Positions 49,216 through 62,372 of a DNA stretch of 64,000 nt are shown piece after piece. Location: positions 600,065 to 664,064 of the forward strand of contig JAQGDQ010000032.1 of the NCBI GenBank assembly GCA_030141605.1, written 5' to 3'. The notes under the pieces were generated by a model. That model saw only the letters and a list, made by a program, of their open reading frames with translations, was not told the origin of the DNA and did no database searches. The position numbers and the translations under genes were made by a program. Every line of letters starts with the position of its first letter. Position 1 is the first letter of the stretch. Source of the DNA: Tubiluchus corallicola. Lineage: Eukaryota > Priapulida > Priapulimorpha > Priapulimorphida > Tubiluchidae.

Positions 49216-51760
49216 GATGAAAAGTGAGGTGATAAATAGAAAGCCTCAGTCTAAAATGATTATTTATAGACAGGTAAATGTAAAATGTAAAAAATTGTAA
49301 TTCTAGAAGTTACTCAATTCGTGTAGCTAAAACTGCTTTGAATAGAAAGTTTCTTAATAATCTCTGTTCCTATTTTTTACAATACCAACTTGCAAAATAA
49401 ATTTTTCAAATAAAAAAAGTTTTTGCTTTATCATATTTCTGACACGTTATTCTAAATTCATTACTCTAAAATTCTGTGATCGCAAAGCGAAAGAAAACAG
49501 GTAATGAATTAACCTTGAACTAGAGATGCCAAAAGACTCACCAACAGATGGGACCAAGTGCTCTTTATTTGCTTTCTTCCTGGGGCAACTATAATAATGT
49601 TCACCATTATTTTTGTGGCTGGTCACTTGACCAGACATCCCCTTAAACTTTTGTTTTCTCGTGAGATACAGTTGCATGAGAAAATACACACGAGAAACTC
49701 AATATGACTGCTATTTGTAACCCATGAGAGCAACACTTCTTTACACTGCACTTTGGAGATTACACAAAGATAATTTATGCTCATATGACATACGCTCATA
49801 TGCTCATACTTTCTGGTGTCTAGTCTTACTTTCTTGTTTAGTTGAGGTTTCATCTAATTATTTCAGAGATAGTTGATAATTTTTGGTTTTCTCAATATTT
49901 GACTGCTAATAATTATTGAAAAGTGAAAGTCAAGTAGGGGGCTTTAACCTCTTTTGTGCAAATTGTAACTTCTTTTTGTCTGGCCACTTTGTGATGAATT
50001 AAAACATCACTGTGTGATGATTGTAATGTTTTGTAAAAGACAATTTTAGCTGAGTAACACATAGAGCATTGTAGCAGTGTAGCAAACATACTGTAGTGTA
50101 GCTGTAGCCATGTTTTGATAGTATTTGAGATACATCCACTTTTATCTGTTTTTAGTAAAGAACAATTAATGACAGTATGTAGTTTGATACACATAATATC
50201 TGTATGACTTTTTACCTTTGAAATGTTTCGTGTTGTTTGGGAAAAGGAAAAAGATGTGTGAATTATACTCGCTTGCTGCTTCTTATCTTTGGTACTAAAA
50301 TCGAAGCACTGCTGTTGTAGCCGTTTGTTTCTGCTGTTCTTTAAATTGTAATAACAAGGTTTCTTGTTTATATTTTAGATCTGAAATCAAAGTTTCATGA
50401 ATTGTGCTTATTTAATATCCCTTCCGTGTAAATTGATTTGGAACATGCTTATAATAAATCATAAGTGCATAATCGAATGGCTGAAAAACTAGCTGAAAAT
50501 GAATGAGTGATGGAAGACTGGGCAACACATATATCTGTCAGTATGATAAAACTTTTTAAAACTGAAATTACCACAACTCATCAACTTTTCTCAGGCCTGA
50601 TTTAATTCCAAAAACTTAATTTTATTATTTCTTCTTGCAGACTTACACAAAAAGAATCACATTAAAGTTTTACCACAAAATCCACATTACCGGCCACAGT
50701 TTTTTTTACATTATTTTCTATTATTATCTGAGGATGTTTGTAGTTAGATAGTTATTTTAAATGTTAGTATGTTGCTGTTGCCTGGTGTGATAGAAAAACA
50801 CAAGTAAAAAAATTTGTAGTTTCTGATTATATTAAAAGGTTGTAAAATTATGTACAATTCCGTGTGATTGAACTTTCATATTTGAAAGAGCAAAGTGAAA
50901 AATTGACGAAATCTTGTCTGTTTAAATTTGTTGTATCCTTGTAGCCCTATCAAAGATTTAGAAGCCCTTAATATTTTAATTTCATTTCCTATTCCTTTAT
51001 GTTTGGTTGCTATAGATCGTTGTTAGGTGCTGGTTGCTATGGGAGAAAACTGTTTAAATGGTATCTGCTTGTTGAAATTCTGTGTGATGTCATCATAGAG
51101 GGCACCAGGAAAAATAACCAAGGTTACCAGTCATTAATAGTTTGATGTCACAATTAGTACTAATATGTGTCTAAGCAAAAAAGATGTAGCTGTTTCACAG
51201 GAAGCATGCGCCCGAGTTGAGCGCCCTTCAAGTGGCTGTTTATTTTTGCTGATTTCTGGTTTGTTATATTAGTGCCTGACTGGCCAGTGTACATTTTTGA
51301 AATTGAGAACCACCTTGTAATCAGTAATATGCAGTTAAATTTACAAGTGGAACTTGCCTGAGTGAAATATTTCGGTTACTCTGCAAGTTAGTGGTTTGCC
51401 TGTCATCGCTGTAACTTGTGAGGCTGGAATTTTTATACTGACATTTAGTGTTTTGTTTTGTTGTAAGAATTAGATTGCTGAGTGACGGTTCCGCTGCTAA
51501 AGTTTTTAGTATAAAATTTATATTATTATTTACGTAGATAGATCAATATTTTATACAATGTAATTTTAATTAACACACTTTTACTTTTTAAGCAACTCCT
51601 TGCAAGCCTTTGATACATAATTTAACTAGTTTTTGAAACCACACCTTGATTGAATGAGATGAGTTCATTAGTCGTAAATTAGTAATATGTATCGCATGGT
51701 TACTGTCATATACACAAGCTTTATTCTGTATTGATTTCAGTTGCAGGTTTTGCCTTGTTA
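49216..51760. other. Intergenic region before SAXO
   Basis: No exon or conserved frame was recognised. Two GTTGCTAT half-sites (51006-51013 and 51034-51041) resemble the left half of an RFX X-box and may belong to a wider SAXO regulatory region. Confidence 0.4.
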
Positions 51761-51761
51761 T

Positions 51762-51822
51762 GTTGCCTGCAACCTAGAATAAGTCAATGCTTGGCTATAG
51801 AAAAGACGGTTTCCATTGAAAC
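51762..51822 (+). promoter_or_regulatory. Candidate RFX-controlled SAXO promoter
   Basis: GTTTCCATTGAAAC (51809-51822) matches the X-box GTTNCCATRGNAAC at all but two fixed positions (a T for the first R, an A where C/N is free, and intact AAC). A second GTTGCC-GCAAC dyad (GTTGCCTGCAAC) is at 51762-51773. They lie 157 and about 205 bases before the SAXO ATG, where ciliary genes usually carry their RFX sites. RFX factors switch on ciliogenesis genes. The transcription start itself is not visible. Confidence 0.5.
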
Positions 51823-51978
51823 GCTGCTGATGCTTTTTGTGTTCCATAGTTGCTGAATGCTATTTTCTGTCAACACACCAGGTCATTTCCTGACATGTCC
51901 AGTACCAGGTAAAACTTTCTGGCTGACTGATTAAAAGGACAACTTTATTAGCACTAATCTCATCAAACAACCATTGGC

Positions 51979-54900
51979 ATGACAAGAAAGAAGTGCATTT
52001 GCCAGATTTGCACGTGCGGGTGAGTAAATAAAGTGTTTACTAGGAGGCTAAATTTGATGATTTTAAACTATCATTTAGATTCCTGACTTTTTTAAGGAAA
52101 GCATTGTATGTCTAAACTTGATTAATAAATCAGGAATTAGAACTGATGTTTTGATTTAAAAGTATAGCAGCAAAAAGCATTGATTTGAAATATTTTATCA
52201 TGATAAACTTGAAGTAGTCAGTTCCTGCTTGTCTTTTAATCTGCCATTGTGTGATTGTAAAAGATAATTGATAAGGCAGTGCTGCAGAGATGGGGCAGCC
52301 CTTAGTTCTCCTGATATAAAACTGATCGTTTTTTATTAGATTCTGCAGCTACTGTTATGTGGCTATAGATATAACATATAATGCTATAAGTATAGATTTT
52401 GGAATAATCTTACACCAACTAGTGTTTTTGGTAAAACATGCTCAAGTTATACAACACATTTCAATGTTGAAATAAAACCTTTTATAAACCTAGCAAGTAA
52501 ATGTTCTCAAACTTTGTATGGAAAGATTATTAATTCTATGATTAATCTATTTCATGCTATGTCTATGTTAAACCCCATATCGTCGATAAAAATTATCCCT
52601 TCTTTAACTGAATTGATCTTAAAAATGGATATTAATTAACTGTGCATGGAAATTTGTTTTCAGATATAAGTAATCGTAGTAAATACATAGATATAAGACA
52701 GTTCACCAGAACAAACAAACCTTGTACAGTCCTAAATTTAGAACCAATAAAAACCTTAAACCTCCAGTATTAGGTGGTAGCCCAATTTTCAGAGTGGCTT
52801 CTAGAGTAATTTGTGAATCTGTTATTAACTGTTTTGAGTTGTTTGTACTTCGTGTCCCTAATGGTACGCCTACCTATCCATTAAATTACCAGTTTTTCTA
52901 ATTGTTCTTTATTATGGTTAGCTACCGTGAAATCATTAACGTATTAATGGCATTGTGAGGTGAATTATGACTGACCAGAATATCGCATTAATGTGTGGCT
53001 AATGAAATTTCCTCCTGCAGTATTGATTGTCAAGCTTTTCTTTTGTCCTGCAGGTAGAAATGTTCAATTGGGTATTTTTAGTACATACATACACACCTTA
53101 CTACTACGGAATTTGCATATTCGCATGCAGATATTGAGACAAGCTTTTGTGCACTCAGTTTTTGCTAGTTTTTTCTCATTTAATATTGATTATGCATGTC
53201 TTGTAAATTACTCTGTATGTGGCACAAGTCATGCGCATATATCAGGATACAAGCATTTCACCACTGTATGCAAATGACAGCAAAATCTTTTTTGAAAAAG
53301 TAAAGGATAGTAATAAATAATGATACCGACCAGAACGTGAAAAATCCAGGATCCTTGAAGAAGTTCAAGTCCAAGTCCACTGCTCAAGATTCAAGTCCAA
53401 GCCTTTTAAGTTAACACTGGGAAATGTAGATAATAAATAGCATTATGGTTGTTATACATACAATGTAGGTATTAGTCAGGTATGTAATATGTAATTAATT
53501 ATTACACAGACAGAGACATTTCATCATAACTTTTATGCTTAAATTGCACATTGCAAACCACTATTCATTTTCGTACACACAAAATCTTTGGCAGTCTCCA
53601 GTAAGATTGTTGCTTTAATGCATATTAGCAAGAGACACATTTCTGCAGTTCGAGTCTGAGTTCCAAGAAAAACTTGCTCAAGTGCAAGTTAATGAGTGGA
53701 GGCTTTACCCTCTGATACTGACTCCATAAATATTATTATTTGTTTTTTGTACTACTTTTTAGTGCAATATATTTGAGCAGTAATTCTTTTATTGAATTTA
53801 CTACATATTTTTTGTGCTAGAGCAGTCTGCAGATCAGTTCCACTAGCTTTATGTCATTTTTAATATCAATATAATAAATCAGCTTGATATCATTTACTCT
53901 GACTAATTAGCTAATGTTTAACTGTCTACTTAAATTACTTTCCCTAATTTTTTAATTTGTTTTTCACATAGGCGACATCATTGCCCACACAAAGCTACTT
54001 CTAGTGTGATGCAGTTCGATGAAACTGCAGCTATGGATCCAGGAGTCAAAGCAGCTCCACCTATGCCACAGAAGAGGGAGTCACCCATCCGCCCCAAAGA
54101 AAACAATGTGAACATGGACTATGGGCAACCAATGCAGTCTGTTACTACAGCTCGGTAAGTTCACACATTTTTGTTGTGGTTTTATTTGCAATGATGGAAT
54201 AATATGCCTAAGTTCCTCTGTTCCTCTGTTAAAAATATAAGAAAATGTATGTGTTTTATTACCACACGAATTAAAATAATTACTTTGCTATTTCGTGCAC
54301 CGACTTTTCACAAATTAATTTTAGAATATAAATTAATTATTGGTTGGGTAAACAATTAATAAACTTGGCTAACTAATTACCTAGAACAAAGTTTCAAGAA
54401 TATAGGCTTTCATCCTCTGACTGCATTTGCTAAATGTGATTTAGGAGCATATACTTTGTGGCAAACGTGCTCAAATTTTAATATTGTTTGCTGATAATAG
54501 CCTCCTGAGTGGGCTCTTCTGACTCAATTGTAATTCAATACAAAGCTAGAAAACAGTTCATTTTCATTATATTTGTTTTTGCAGTTACGTAACATTTAGT
54601 CACAGAAATAGTGCTTGACAGCTGCCCACGTATTGATGTTAAGGCATTTTCATAAAATAAAGTTTCCATGGCAACTAAACATTTTCTAGCTTAGCAAATA
54701 TATCACATTGTTTAGAGGTGCTCGCTTAGACACATACACAATCTGTTGAATTTCCAGTTGCAACAACTCAGCAAGTGGCATTGGAATATCAAGATTTGGA
54801 TATTGCTGATGCTGCTAAGATATTATAGTATTTTTGCAGTGCATTATTGTTGTTCATTTTAATAATGTGATACCGATCATTATTTAACTGACAACAGCAA

Positions 54901-57900
54901 AAATGTGAAACATTAGTTTACAGTAGTTAATGTCAAATTTCTACAACTAAAAACTTAAAAGTTCAGTTTAGTGAACTATATTTTCAGTAAATTATTTTCT
55001 CTCATGTGCTAGCGAAGTAATCATGACAATTTTAATTCTCTGGCTGAAGACAATTAATGGTAACACTAATTATGCACCCAAAAATATATAATGTGTCTGT
55101 GATGTGGTCTAGTTCCCGTGATAGGTGCAGTTGATAACTGGCTAAATTTCAAGGTCACTGCTTATTTGTAGGTAGAACCTAATTACAATCTTAATGCTAG
55201 TATCCAAATGAGACTTTGTACATCTAAATGTGTACAAAAGTACCTGTTTATCTATTGTTCATGTTGTCCTTTTTTACTTTTTTAGAGGAGACTACCCTGC
55301 ACATCATGTTGAGCCAGTCCAGAGAGTGAAAAACTCTTCTGAGTATCATCCACCTACAGAAAAATTTGAAGGAAAATCATCATATAAAGAAAATTTTACA
55401 GGTTTGTGTGTTTCCTGTGGTTACATTTTTATATAATTTGCACTGGTCTGCCATAATTTTAGACTAGAAGCATGTCAATTATGTAAATCGTTATTTGCTT
55501 AATTAAATTATTTAACTTCTTTTTCAATTTAGATGCTCAGCCAGAGAAAGTGAAGCCCATCAGACCGGTGGAGAATATGGTACAGTCAACAGGAAAATTT
55601 GAAGGCGAGCCAACGTCGCGATGTATGCTACTTATAAAACTTCTTATAAATTGAGTTGATATCAGTTATCTGTAGTTACATTAATTTGAATCACCTTTAA
55701 TGGTAGCCACAAGAGGCTAACCTTTTCTTAATACTAAAAACGCTTTTAAGCTGAGGAAGTCTATGTTAGTATGTTTTAATGTGCATTTCTTACTATTGGT
55801 CCCCAGAAGTGTTTACACAGTGAAGCTGCATGCAGTAACCTTCTTTTTCTTGGCTTTATTGATTGTAATGACTATAAAATTTTGCTTGCATAATATTTTA
55901 AGTGTTACAATATAGCTGTAACATGAATTGCAGCTGCATTAATTACATATTTTTGTCAGAATGTTTTTTTTAAAAATGCTCAGGTCTACCTGCAGAAGAG
56001 AGCAAGGGCATTGTCTAAGTTAATTGACGTCAAACACATTGGTTTATCGCTCCGCCTCCGCTGCAATGTAAGCACACTCAGCGGCATTCGGGACAATAGC
56101 TCACGCTGGACAACAACTGTTTAAACTAAATTAAACAACATGACAGTCACAATTAATGTCTAATCAGCAGGTAAACTGATTGCACTTTTTCATAAACACA
56201 AATTTGCATAGCAGCAGCTATTTTTACACGAAATTAACACTTCAAGTAGCCAAAAAATCACATTTCAATTTAAACAGAATGTAGAGAATGAAGTTTCAAA
56301 GCACTACAAAATGTAGAGACATAAGTATAATAAAAAAAAAACTAAGCCAGTTAGCCTTGCTTTACAATAAATGGGCAACAAAATATATTTATGAAAGTCT
56401 CTTTTGTCTTTGAATATATGATAAGACATCATACCTGTGATGTAATTTTTCTAATTTTAACTAATCATGTGGTCGTTTGCAAGCTTTTATCCATTTTTTT
56501 CATTTTTTCAACTGTTTGTTAGACTACAGAAATGGAATAAATTTGATTATTTTATTCCGTAAACGATCTTGCCCAAGTTACGTAAGTCATAAGTCTGAAT
56601 GATATCTTTTAATTATGATTATGACCAGGAAAATAGTATAAAATTGACTATTTCAGAATACAAATTTTAGATTGATATATAACATAAATTTTGATATTAT
56701 TTGAATTAATTTGGACTGTGAAGGTCTTATTAAGGTTTATAAAAACTGACCAGAAAAGAAAACATTTTGCCTGAATGTGAATTCCGATGAGTGTGCTCGC
56801 TTACCACATAATCCTGACAGTTGTCATGTATTCCCGTAGATGAGTTCAACTCTGCCACAAGGCTTCATCTACTGCTAACTGGCCATTCCTACAACCTGCG
56901 CAAACCTCCTTGAAAGTACTCATGCTGTAATTTTTACATGCATGTTAACTTTGAATCATTATACATGCCAACTCGGGCTTCAATATAAATATAATCAATG
57001 TAACGTTATAAATGTCACCTCTGTTTTAGTAAGCCATTTTACATTTGCGATCATTAAAGCAGCGTCATATGATCGGCTTAATTAACCTCGTTGAGTTCAT
57101 TTGTATTTTTTAAAGTTGACACTTTTCTTTATCCAGCTTGCAAGGTCGTACATTACACTTAACTACGTATATTATTAATAGCAAAATCAGTAACTCATAG
57201 ACGCAAGCGCTGCGCATTTCTTCCTATAAAAAAGAAATTATACTATGTATTTACACTAATTCACATGCAATTTTAACCGACAATACAGACAGTCGACAAC
57301 CTGTAATAAGGTCTAAAACCTGGCTGATTTCCCTCCCGCAAATTTATGATAAGTTGAGCATTTTTCGTAAGAATATACTGACAATACATAGTTAGAGCTC
57401 TTGTTCTGAAAGATGAGGTAATGAACCGGTTCTGTGGGCGTGTGAAAAATAGGCACACTGATTGGACATTCAGTAGAGCTTGACTGAGAATGATTGACAC
57501 TTTGTTTGACGTCAATTGCTAGACTGTCAGAAACAGTAAGCGTGACACGTCTGATTAAAATCGAACCAAATTTGCTACTTTCGACTCGAATAAAACCTAA
57601 TTTCGAGATTTGAACACACAACTATGTTCTAACAAGCTTCACTCAGAATCGGAAAAAACAGACCTTCTGATCTAAATATTTATACATGATCTCTATTTAT
57701 AGTAATAGCTATTCTAAAATATTAGCAAAAATTGAAATTGAAAGAAAAGAACAGTTGACAGTCTTTCTATGCACTTTTTGCATAGAGTCTGATAATGTTA
57801 GATTCGGTTATTAGTATTAATTCTGTTAGATTCTGCTAAGTCAGTGCACTGTAAACAAAGTGCTTTACAGCATTTAATGCAGTATTTGTTATAAGGTTTT

Positions 57901-60900
57901 GGATGTGAAGGTACTCCATGTAGTCAAATTCATAATATCGCAGTGAACTTAATTTTATTGTTTCATTGTTGCTGCAGTACTGACACAAAATTGGAAATCT
58001 GTTGTCTGTGGCACTCTTGAACTGTGACGTCCAAGTGACTTTGCAAAATCGCTATCTGTTAGTTGAAGTTATTTTTGCTTTTTGCTAAATAAATTGTGTT
58101 CAAACTTTCATTGATTTTTTGACACTAACAGCACTGTATTAGTACTAGTAGCATTGAAACCATTTGCAAAAACAAATACTGTATTGGATAAACAGTTTGA
58201 AATTATGAGACCTCTCACTAAATTGTGTACATTTACACTGCAGATAGTAGCTTATGATATTTTTATATTGATGCTTTAAAATCGACTATAACTAATCAAT
58301 TTTGCATATTAACATATATAATACGTTATTTTAGCTGATTATAAACAGTGGGATGCAACTCAGCCAGAACGTGTGAAGAAGCAATCGGATTATTCACCAC
58401 CAACAGAACCTTTTAAAGTACGATGTGTTAGATGTGTGTTAAGTTTTATTTCAGCATTGCTGTAGTTGCTGTGTCTTAGGCTGGCAGTGATGACAGTGTT
58501 TGCTAGCTTGACTTATGCTAAAATTGTTAAGAATTTTGAAAGGTTTTACATTAGTACTACCAAGTATCATGTAAAAAATTCTTATTCTTAATTTAGAAGT
58601 GCTTATCATTGGCTCGTACTGAATGTGTCAGATTTAACTATGTTGGATGGGCTACAGTAGTTGAGTCACTTTCTTGGTCATTTTTTCATATCTTTAAATA
58701 TCTATTTGCAGCAGTCGGATAGCACTTACAAGGAAACGTACCCTGGTTATACGGTACCAAAGCGAGAGAGTATGAAACCAAAGGAGCAACCCGTAGCTTC
58801 AGGAGCCCCGTTTGATTCTACTACATCTTCTAGGGAAGACTATAGAGAGCATCCTGTGTCAGCTAGGTATAATAATCAATTTAGTGGCATGGTTTTGTGC
58901 ACAAAGTCAAAACTGTTGTATTGTATATCATATGTCGTATTAATGGTTGCTAGGGATGAGCATCGGACATTCGACAAATGGAATTTGAATGCTCAAATTC
59001 GATTAAAACTAGTTTTTTATCTAATTAGATTCAAACTTAAAACTATAGATTCTAATAATTCAGCACTTCTACTACATACATTCTTTATTGTTAAAACATT
59101 GAAACATTATGCAATCAGCAGAATTTAGTTGTAGTTACTGTGCAAAAATTTTTAATGTTTTTACTGCAGAATAAAATCAAGTAATATGCGTGACCTTAGT
59201 GAGGCCGCATTTTATTAATGAGTCGAAAATTTATTTGAAAATCTTTGAACTGAATTGGAATTCGATTCGAATTCGAAATCTCAAAATTCAGTTTTATTCG
59301 AATCGAAAGTAGCAAATCGATTCGATTTGAATTCGCTTTTTGGCAGAGTATGCTCACATAGGTCCAGGTGTTCAGTGAGAGCTAATGAGAGAGAAAAGTT
59401 TCCTACTCAAGGTGCTGAACTCATGGCCTTCTGTGCACCAAATGTTATAACTGGTAATATTGTACCACTAGTCAGCTAGCATACAGAATTAATGTGGCTT
59501 GTCTTAACATGTCTGACTTGCAGTCAAAAAGCATTATTTTTAATATATGGGATGGGCAATGGGCAACTTCAAAGGTTTCATTGTGCTTCTCTGGTTGATT
59601 ATAATTCTTCTAGGTAATGACATTGAAATGAATCAGTTGGCCAATGTATTTTCAGCTGCTATAAACTAATAGTAATTAATAGCAAGGTAAGTTTCTTATT
59701 GTTTGAGTTGATTGTAGAAAAATGAGAGAAAAGGAGGAATATAAACCAAATCCTATTAAATTTGATGCTCAGTCGACAACAAAAGAAGCATATGGTTCCT
59801 ATCCCGTTACCGGGAAATCTCAGAGTTTCAAGCCAGAGAACAAACCAGTTTCTTCAGGAGAAAAATTTGAAGGTCGCAGCACCATGCAGGAGGAGTTCAA
59901 ATCTCACCCGGTCCAACCACCCAAACCAAAAGTAAGATTCTTCCATTAACTATATAAAACTAGTTAATGCACTTACATGTGGGTACTTGACAAACACTGC
60001 AATCACATTTACAATATTGTTCGTAGTTCATGTATGCAGGTTTTCTCACATGGTACTAACCTACCCTAGCATATTGTTAAGTTTGTATACATTACAGTAA
60101 CTGTTTTGTAGTATTTTCCAAGTCACTTAACAAGTGACTGTCAAGGTCGTTTACCTCTTAATGATTGAAAACTGAATACATACACATTGTATTTGCAATT
60201 GTGCACCCATAGACTGTACCATGTCAGCCATGTCATACACTTGCGAAATATTGATCGTTAGCTTTTTTGTAGCTTTTTTTGAAGTGTGAGTGGTATGATT
60301 TCAGAAAAGCACGAAATTTTTTGGATGGCATAGTTATACAAGATTTCAATTTTTCTATATTTATACAGGAAGACCTGGTTAAAAATAGTGAAAATTAAAT
60401 AATTCAGAAATCCCAGTTTCCCATGATTTTTCTGTTAGAACTAGAAGTTAAGTCTCTGTCTATTAAATGTGTACTATGTAATTATAATGTACACCAGTAT
60501 TACTAACTTTGCTCTCAGAATTTTATGCAAACTAGTCATTGTGTGTTTTCTAGGAAAGAGCAAAATGGCAGCCTTCTGGCGAAAAAATGGAAATATATAG
60601 TTCAAATAAAGAGGATTTTCCTGATCATGGTGTCGTCACCAAAGCACAGCCGATCCGGCCTACTAGTAACAGGTATAAACAGTAAAGTAGCAGTGCCAGC
60701 ACAATCTGCATAATATTGGCACTTCATGTGATGTGTAATTTAGGGTAGTGAACTTAATGTGTTCACTAGGTTAATTTTACAAAAAGTATTCGTGATAGAA
60801 TAATTTGTGTTACTAATCTTAATATGATACTGTAAACCCAAAAAGGCTGACCAAAAACATTGTGCAAGAAAGCAAAAGTTATGTGCTGCAAGCAGTCTTA

Positions 60901-62296
60901 ATATCTAGCAAGTTTAAAATATGTTTGTAATAAATTAGTTACGCTTGATAGTTTAAACTTGTTTCTTGCTGCTTTTGAAGCTACGCATCTGATGCAAAGA
61001 TGGACAATTATTCCACAAGTCGCCAGGATTACAAAATACACTCGGGTGTTGAACGACCAGCACCAGTAAAAGCACAGGACAGTTACAAGCCACCTGAAGG
61101 CAGGTTAGTAAAGCTTAGCATTTCAATTTCTTTTATATGTGGTTTTGAGTATAACTAAACGTATGATTTATGGCTGCATGTAATATGCCTATTTTTTCTG
61201 TAAAGTCCTGCTGAGGTAAATACATATATTATATATATTATATTATTTTTTTCTAGAAAATTGTTTCTTGTTTAGTCATATTACATTAAACTATCTCTTT
61301 CATTTGCAGGTTTGAAGGTCATACTACAACGAGGGATGCATTTCAAGGTTATCAACCAGGAACAAAGCGAGAAAGTTTTAAGCCATTGCAACAGGCTGTT
61401 AGTAGTGGTGCACCATTTGAAGCAAACACTGAAAGTAGAACTGCATTCGGAGTTAAACCTGTAAGTCGTTTTTATTTACTTGGTCAAATTTGATTGTCAG
61501 CATAAGCACTAAGTTTTAGGCCTTTTTATTTTTCATGTTGTGTCAAACCTGTCACCATTGTTTGTCTTTCACTAGTTTACTGGACGCGCAAATTTGGAAA
61601 ATGCACTAAATTAGAAAGTTTTCCATGTTTGCAGGAAGTAAACAGCAGTAGCAAAATAGGTTTTCCCTAGTTTTCCCAAACTTTAAACATGCAATATAAA
61701 AACTCGCATTTTATAAAGGTTTAAACACACACTCAACTTTCTGACCAACTTTTGATGTCTCGGGTATCATTTCGTTCTTTGATCTTTGACATCTATTTCT
61801 TTAATGCCTCGGGTATTTTTCGTCATTTATTTTTTAGTTGTGGCTTTTCAGTGTTTAACATTTAAATGCTTATGCTTCTGAGATGCGAATATCAGATTGT
61901 GCGAACTTAATTTTTCTCAATAATGTATCATAGTTTTACATCTAGATTGCACTTATGTACAGCACTAAAAATTTATGCCAAAAATTTTTTTATTGATTTT
62001 AACCATGGATATTCAAAACAAAATCAGTATACCATAATTACTTGAGTCCCCATCGAGGGCTCAGAAATGTTAATTGTATAACGTCTCATTCGGAATTAAG
62101 CAATTGCAATTCTGATGTAACACTCTTTAGGATATTCAATTTACTTGATATTGCAGCTTTTAGTTGTCAATTTCTCTTGCAGGTAAATGTTTGTCCTGCT
62201 ACTAAGCTAGAGAATGAGGCATTCCGTTCCGAGGATCCTACTGGGCATAGATTTTATGAGGTTCAAAGCCGCCTTGGCTATGCATCACCACAGTGA
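51979..62296 (+). CDS. SAXO: SAXO (FAM154) stabilizer of axonemal microtubules
   Basis: SAXO proteins bind inside or along microtubules of cilia, flagella and basal bodies through short repeated Mn modules. Eleven exons: 51979-52019, 53972-54154, 55286-55401, 55533-55622, 58335-58417, 58712-58866, 59718-59931, 60554-60672, 60981-61103, 61310-61460, 62183-62296. Phases match throughout, giving 1389 nt and 462 residues, close to human SAXO1 (474). The N-terminus is the diagnostic Cys signature MTRKKCICQICTCGRHHCPH. About ten modules of the form FEG-x-(S/T)(S/T)-x4-(Y/F) follow, for example KFEGKSSYKENF, KFEGRSTMQEEF and RFEGHTTTRDAF, often spaced by P-x-KP segments such as QSFKPENKPVSSGEKF. The tail DPTGHRFYEVQSRLGY is complete, with TGA at 62294-62296. 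SAXO1 and SAXO2 cannot be told apart here. Confidence 0.95.
54662..54675 (+). promoter_or_regulatory. Perfect RFX X-box in SAXO intron 2
   Basis: GTTTCCATGGCAAC matches the RFX X-box consensus at every fixed position and is nearly palindromic. It lies 508 bases into the intron after the second coding exon. It may be an enhancer or mark an alternative promoter whose transcripts start downstream of the Cys-rich N-terminus. Confidence 0.6.
56020..57530. other. Inverted AATTGACGTCAAACA pair bounding 1.5 kb of a SAXO intron
   Basis: In intron 4 (55623-58334), AATTGACGTCAAACA near 56022 recurs in reverse complement near 57505-57518, each next to a GTCTA on the outer side. The inner sequence is less AT-rich at both ends. 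A minus-strand 102-codon frame (57621-57313) has no recognised motif. This could be a decayed DNA transposon. The core TGACGTCA is also a CREB/ATF-type site. Confidence 0.3.
58951..59362. repeat. TTCGAATT-rich interspersed repeat, copy B
   Basis: Runs from TAGGGATGAGCATCGGACAT to GAATTCGCTTTTTGGCAGAG and then TATGCTCACATAGG. The ends share an inverted TGAGCAT. The interior repeats TTCGAATTCG-type text and shares ordered blocks with copies A and C. It lies in SAXO intron 6. The layout suggests a short non-autonomous DNA element, possibly hAT-like. Confidence 0.7.
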
Positions 62297-62366
62297 ATGA
62301 GCAACAAATTTCACCAACAAACCATCAGAATTTTTTTTAGTATTAAAATCTGTATTTTCATCTTAA

Positions 62367-62372
62367 AATAAA
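62367..62372 (+). terminator. Candidate polyadenylation signal of SAXO
   Basis: AATAAA, 70 bases after the SAXO stop and followed by T-rich sequence. Confidence 0.7.

Noticed and set aside
53330-53720. AAGTCCAAGTCC-type short repeats resembling a transposon end
   Set aside because: Similar words recur at 53360-53400 and 53640-53700, but no clear inverted ends or target duplication could be set.
57313-57621. 102-codon minus-strand frame in SAXO intron 4
   Set aside because: Reasonable residue content but no motif, no splice context and no start-region signal; not supported as a gene.
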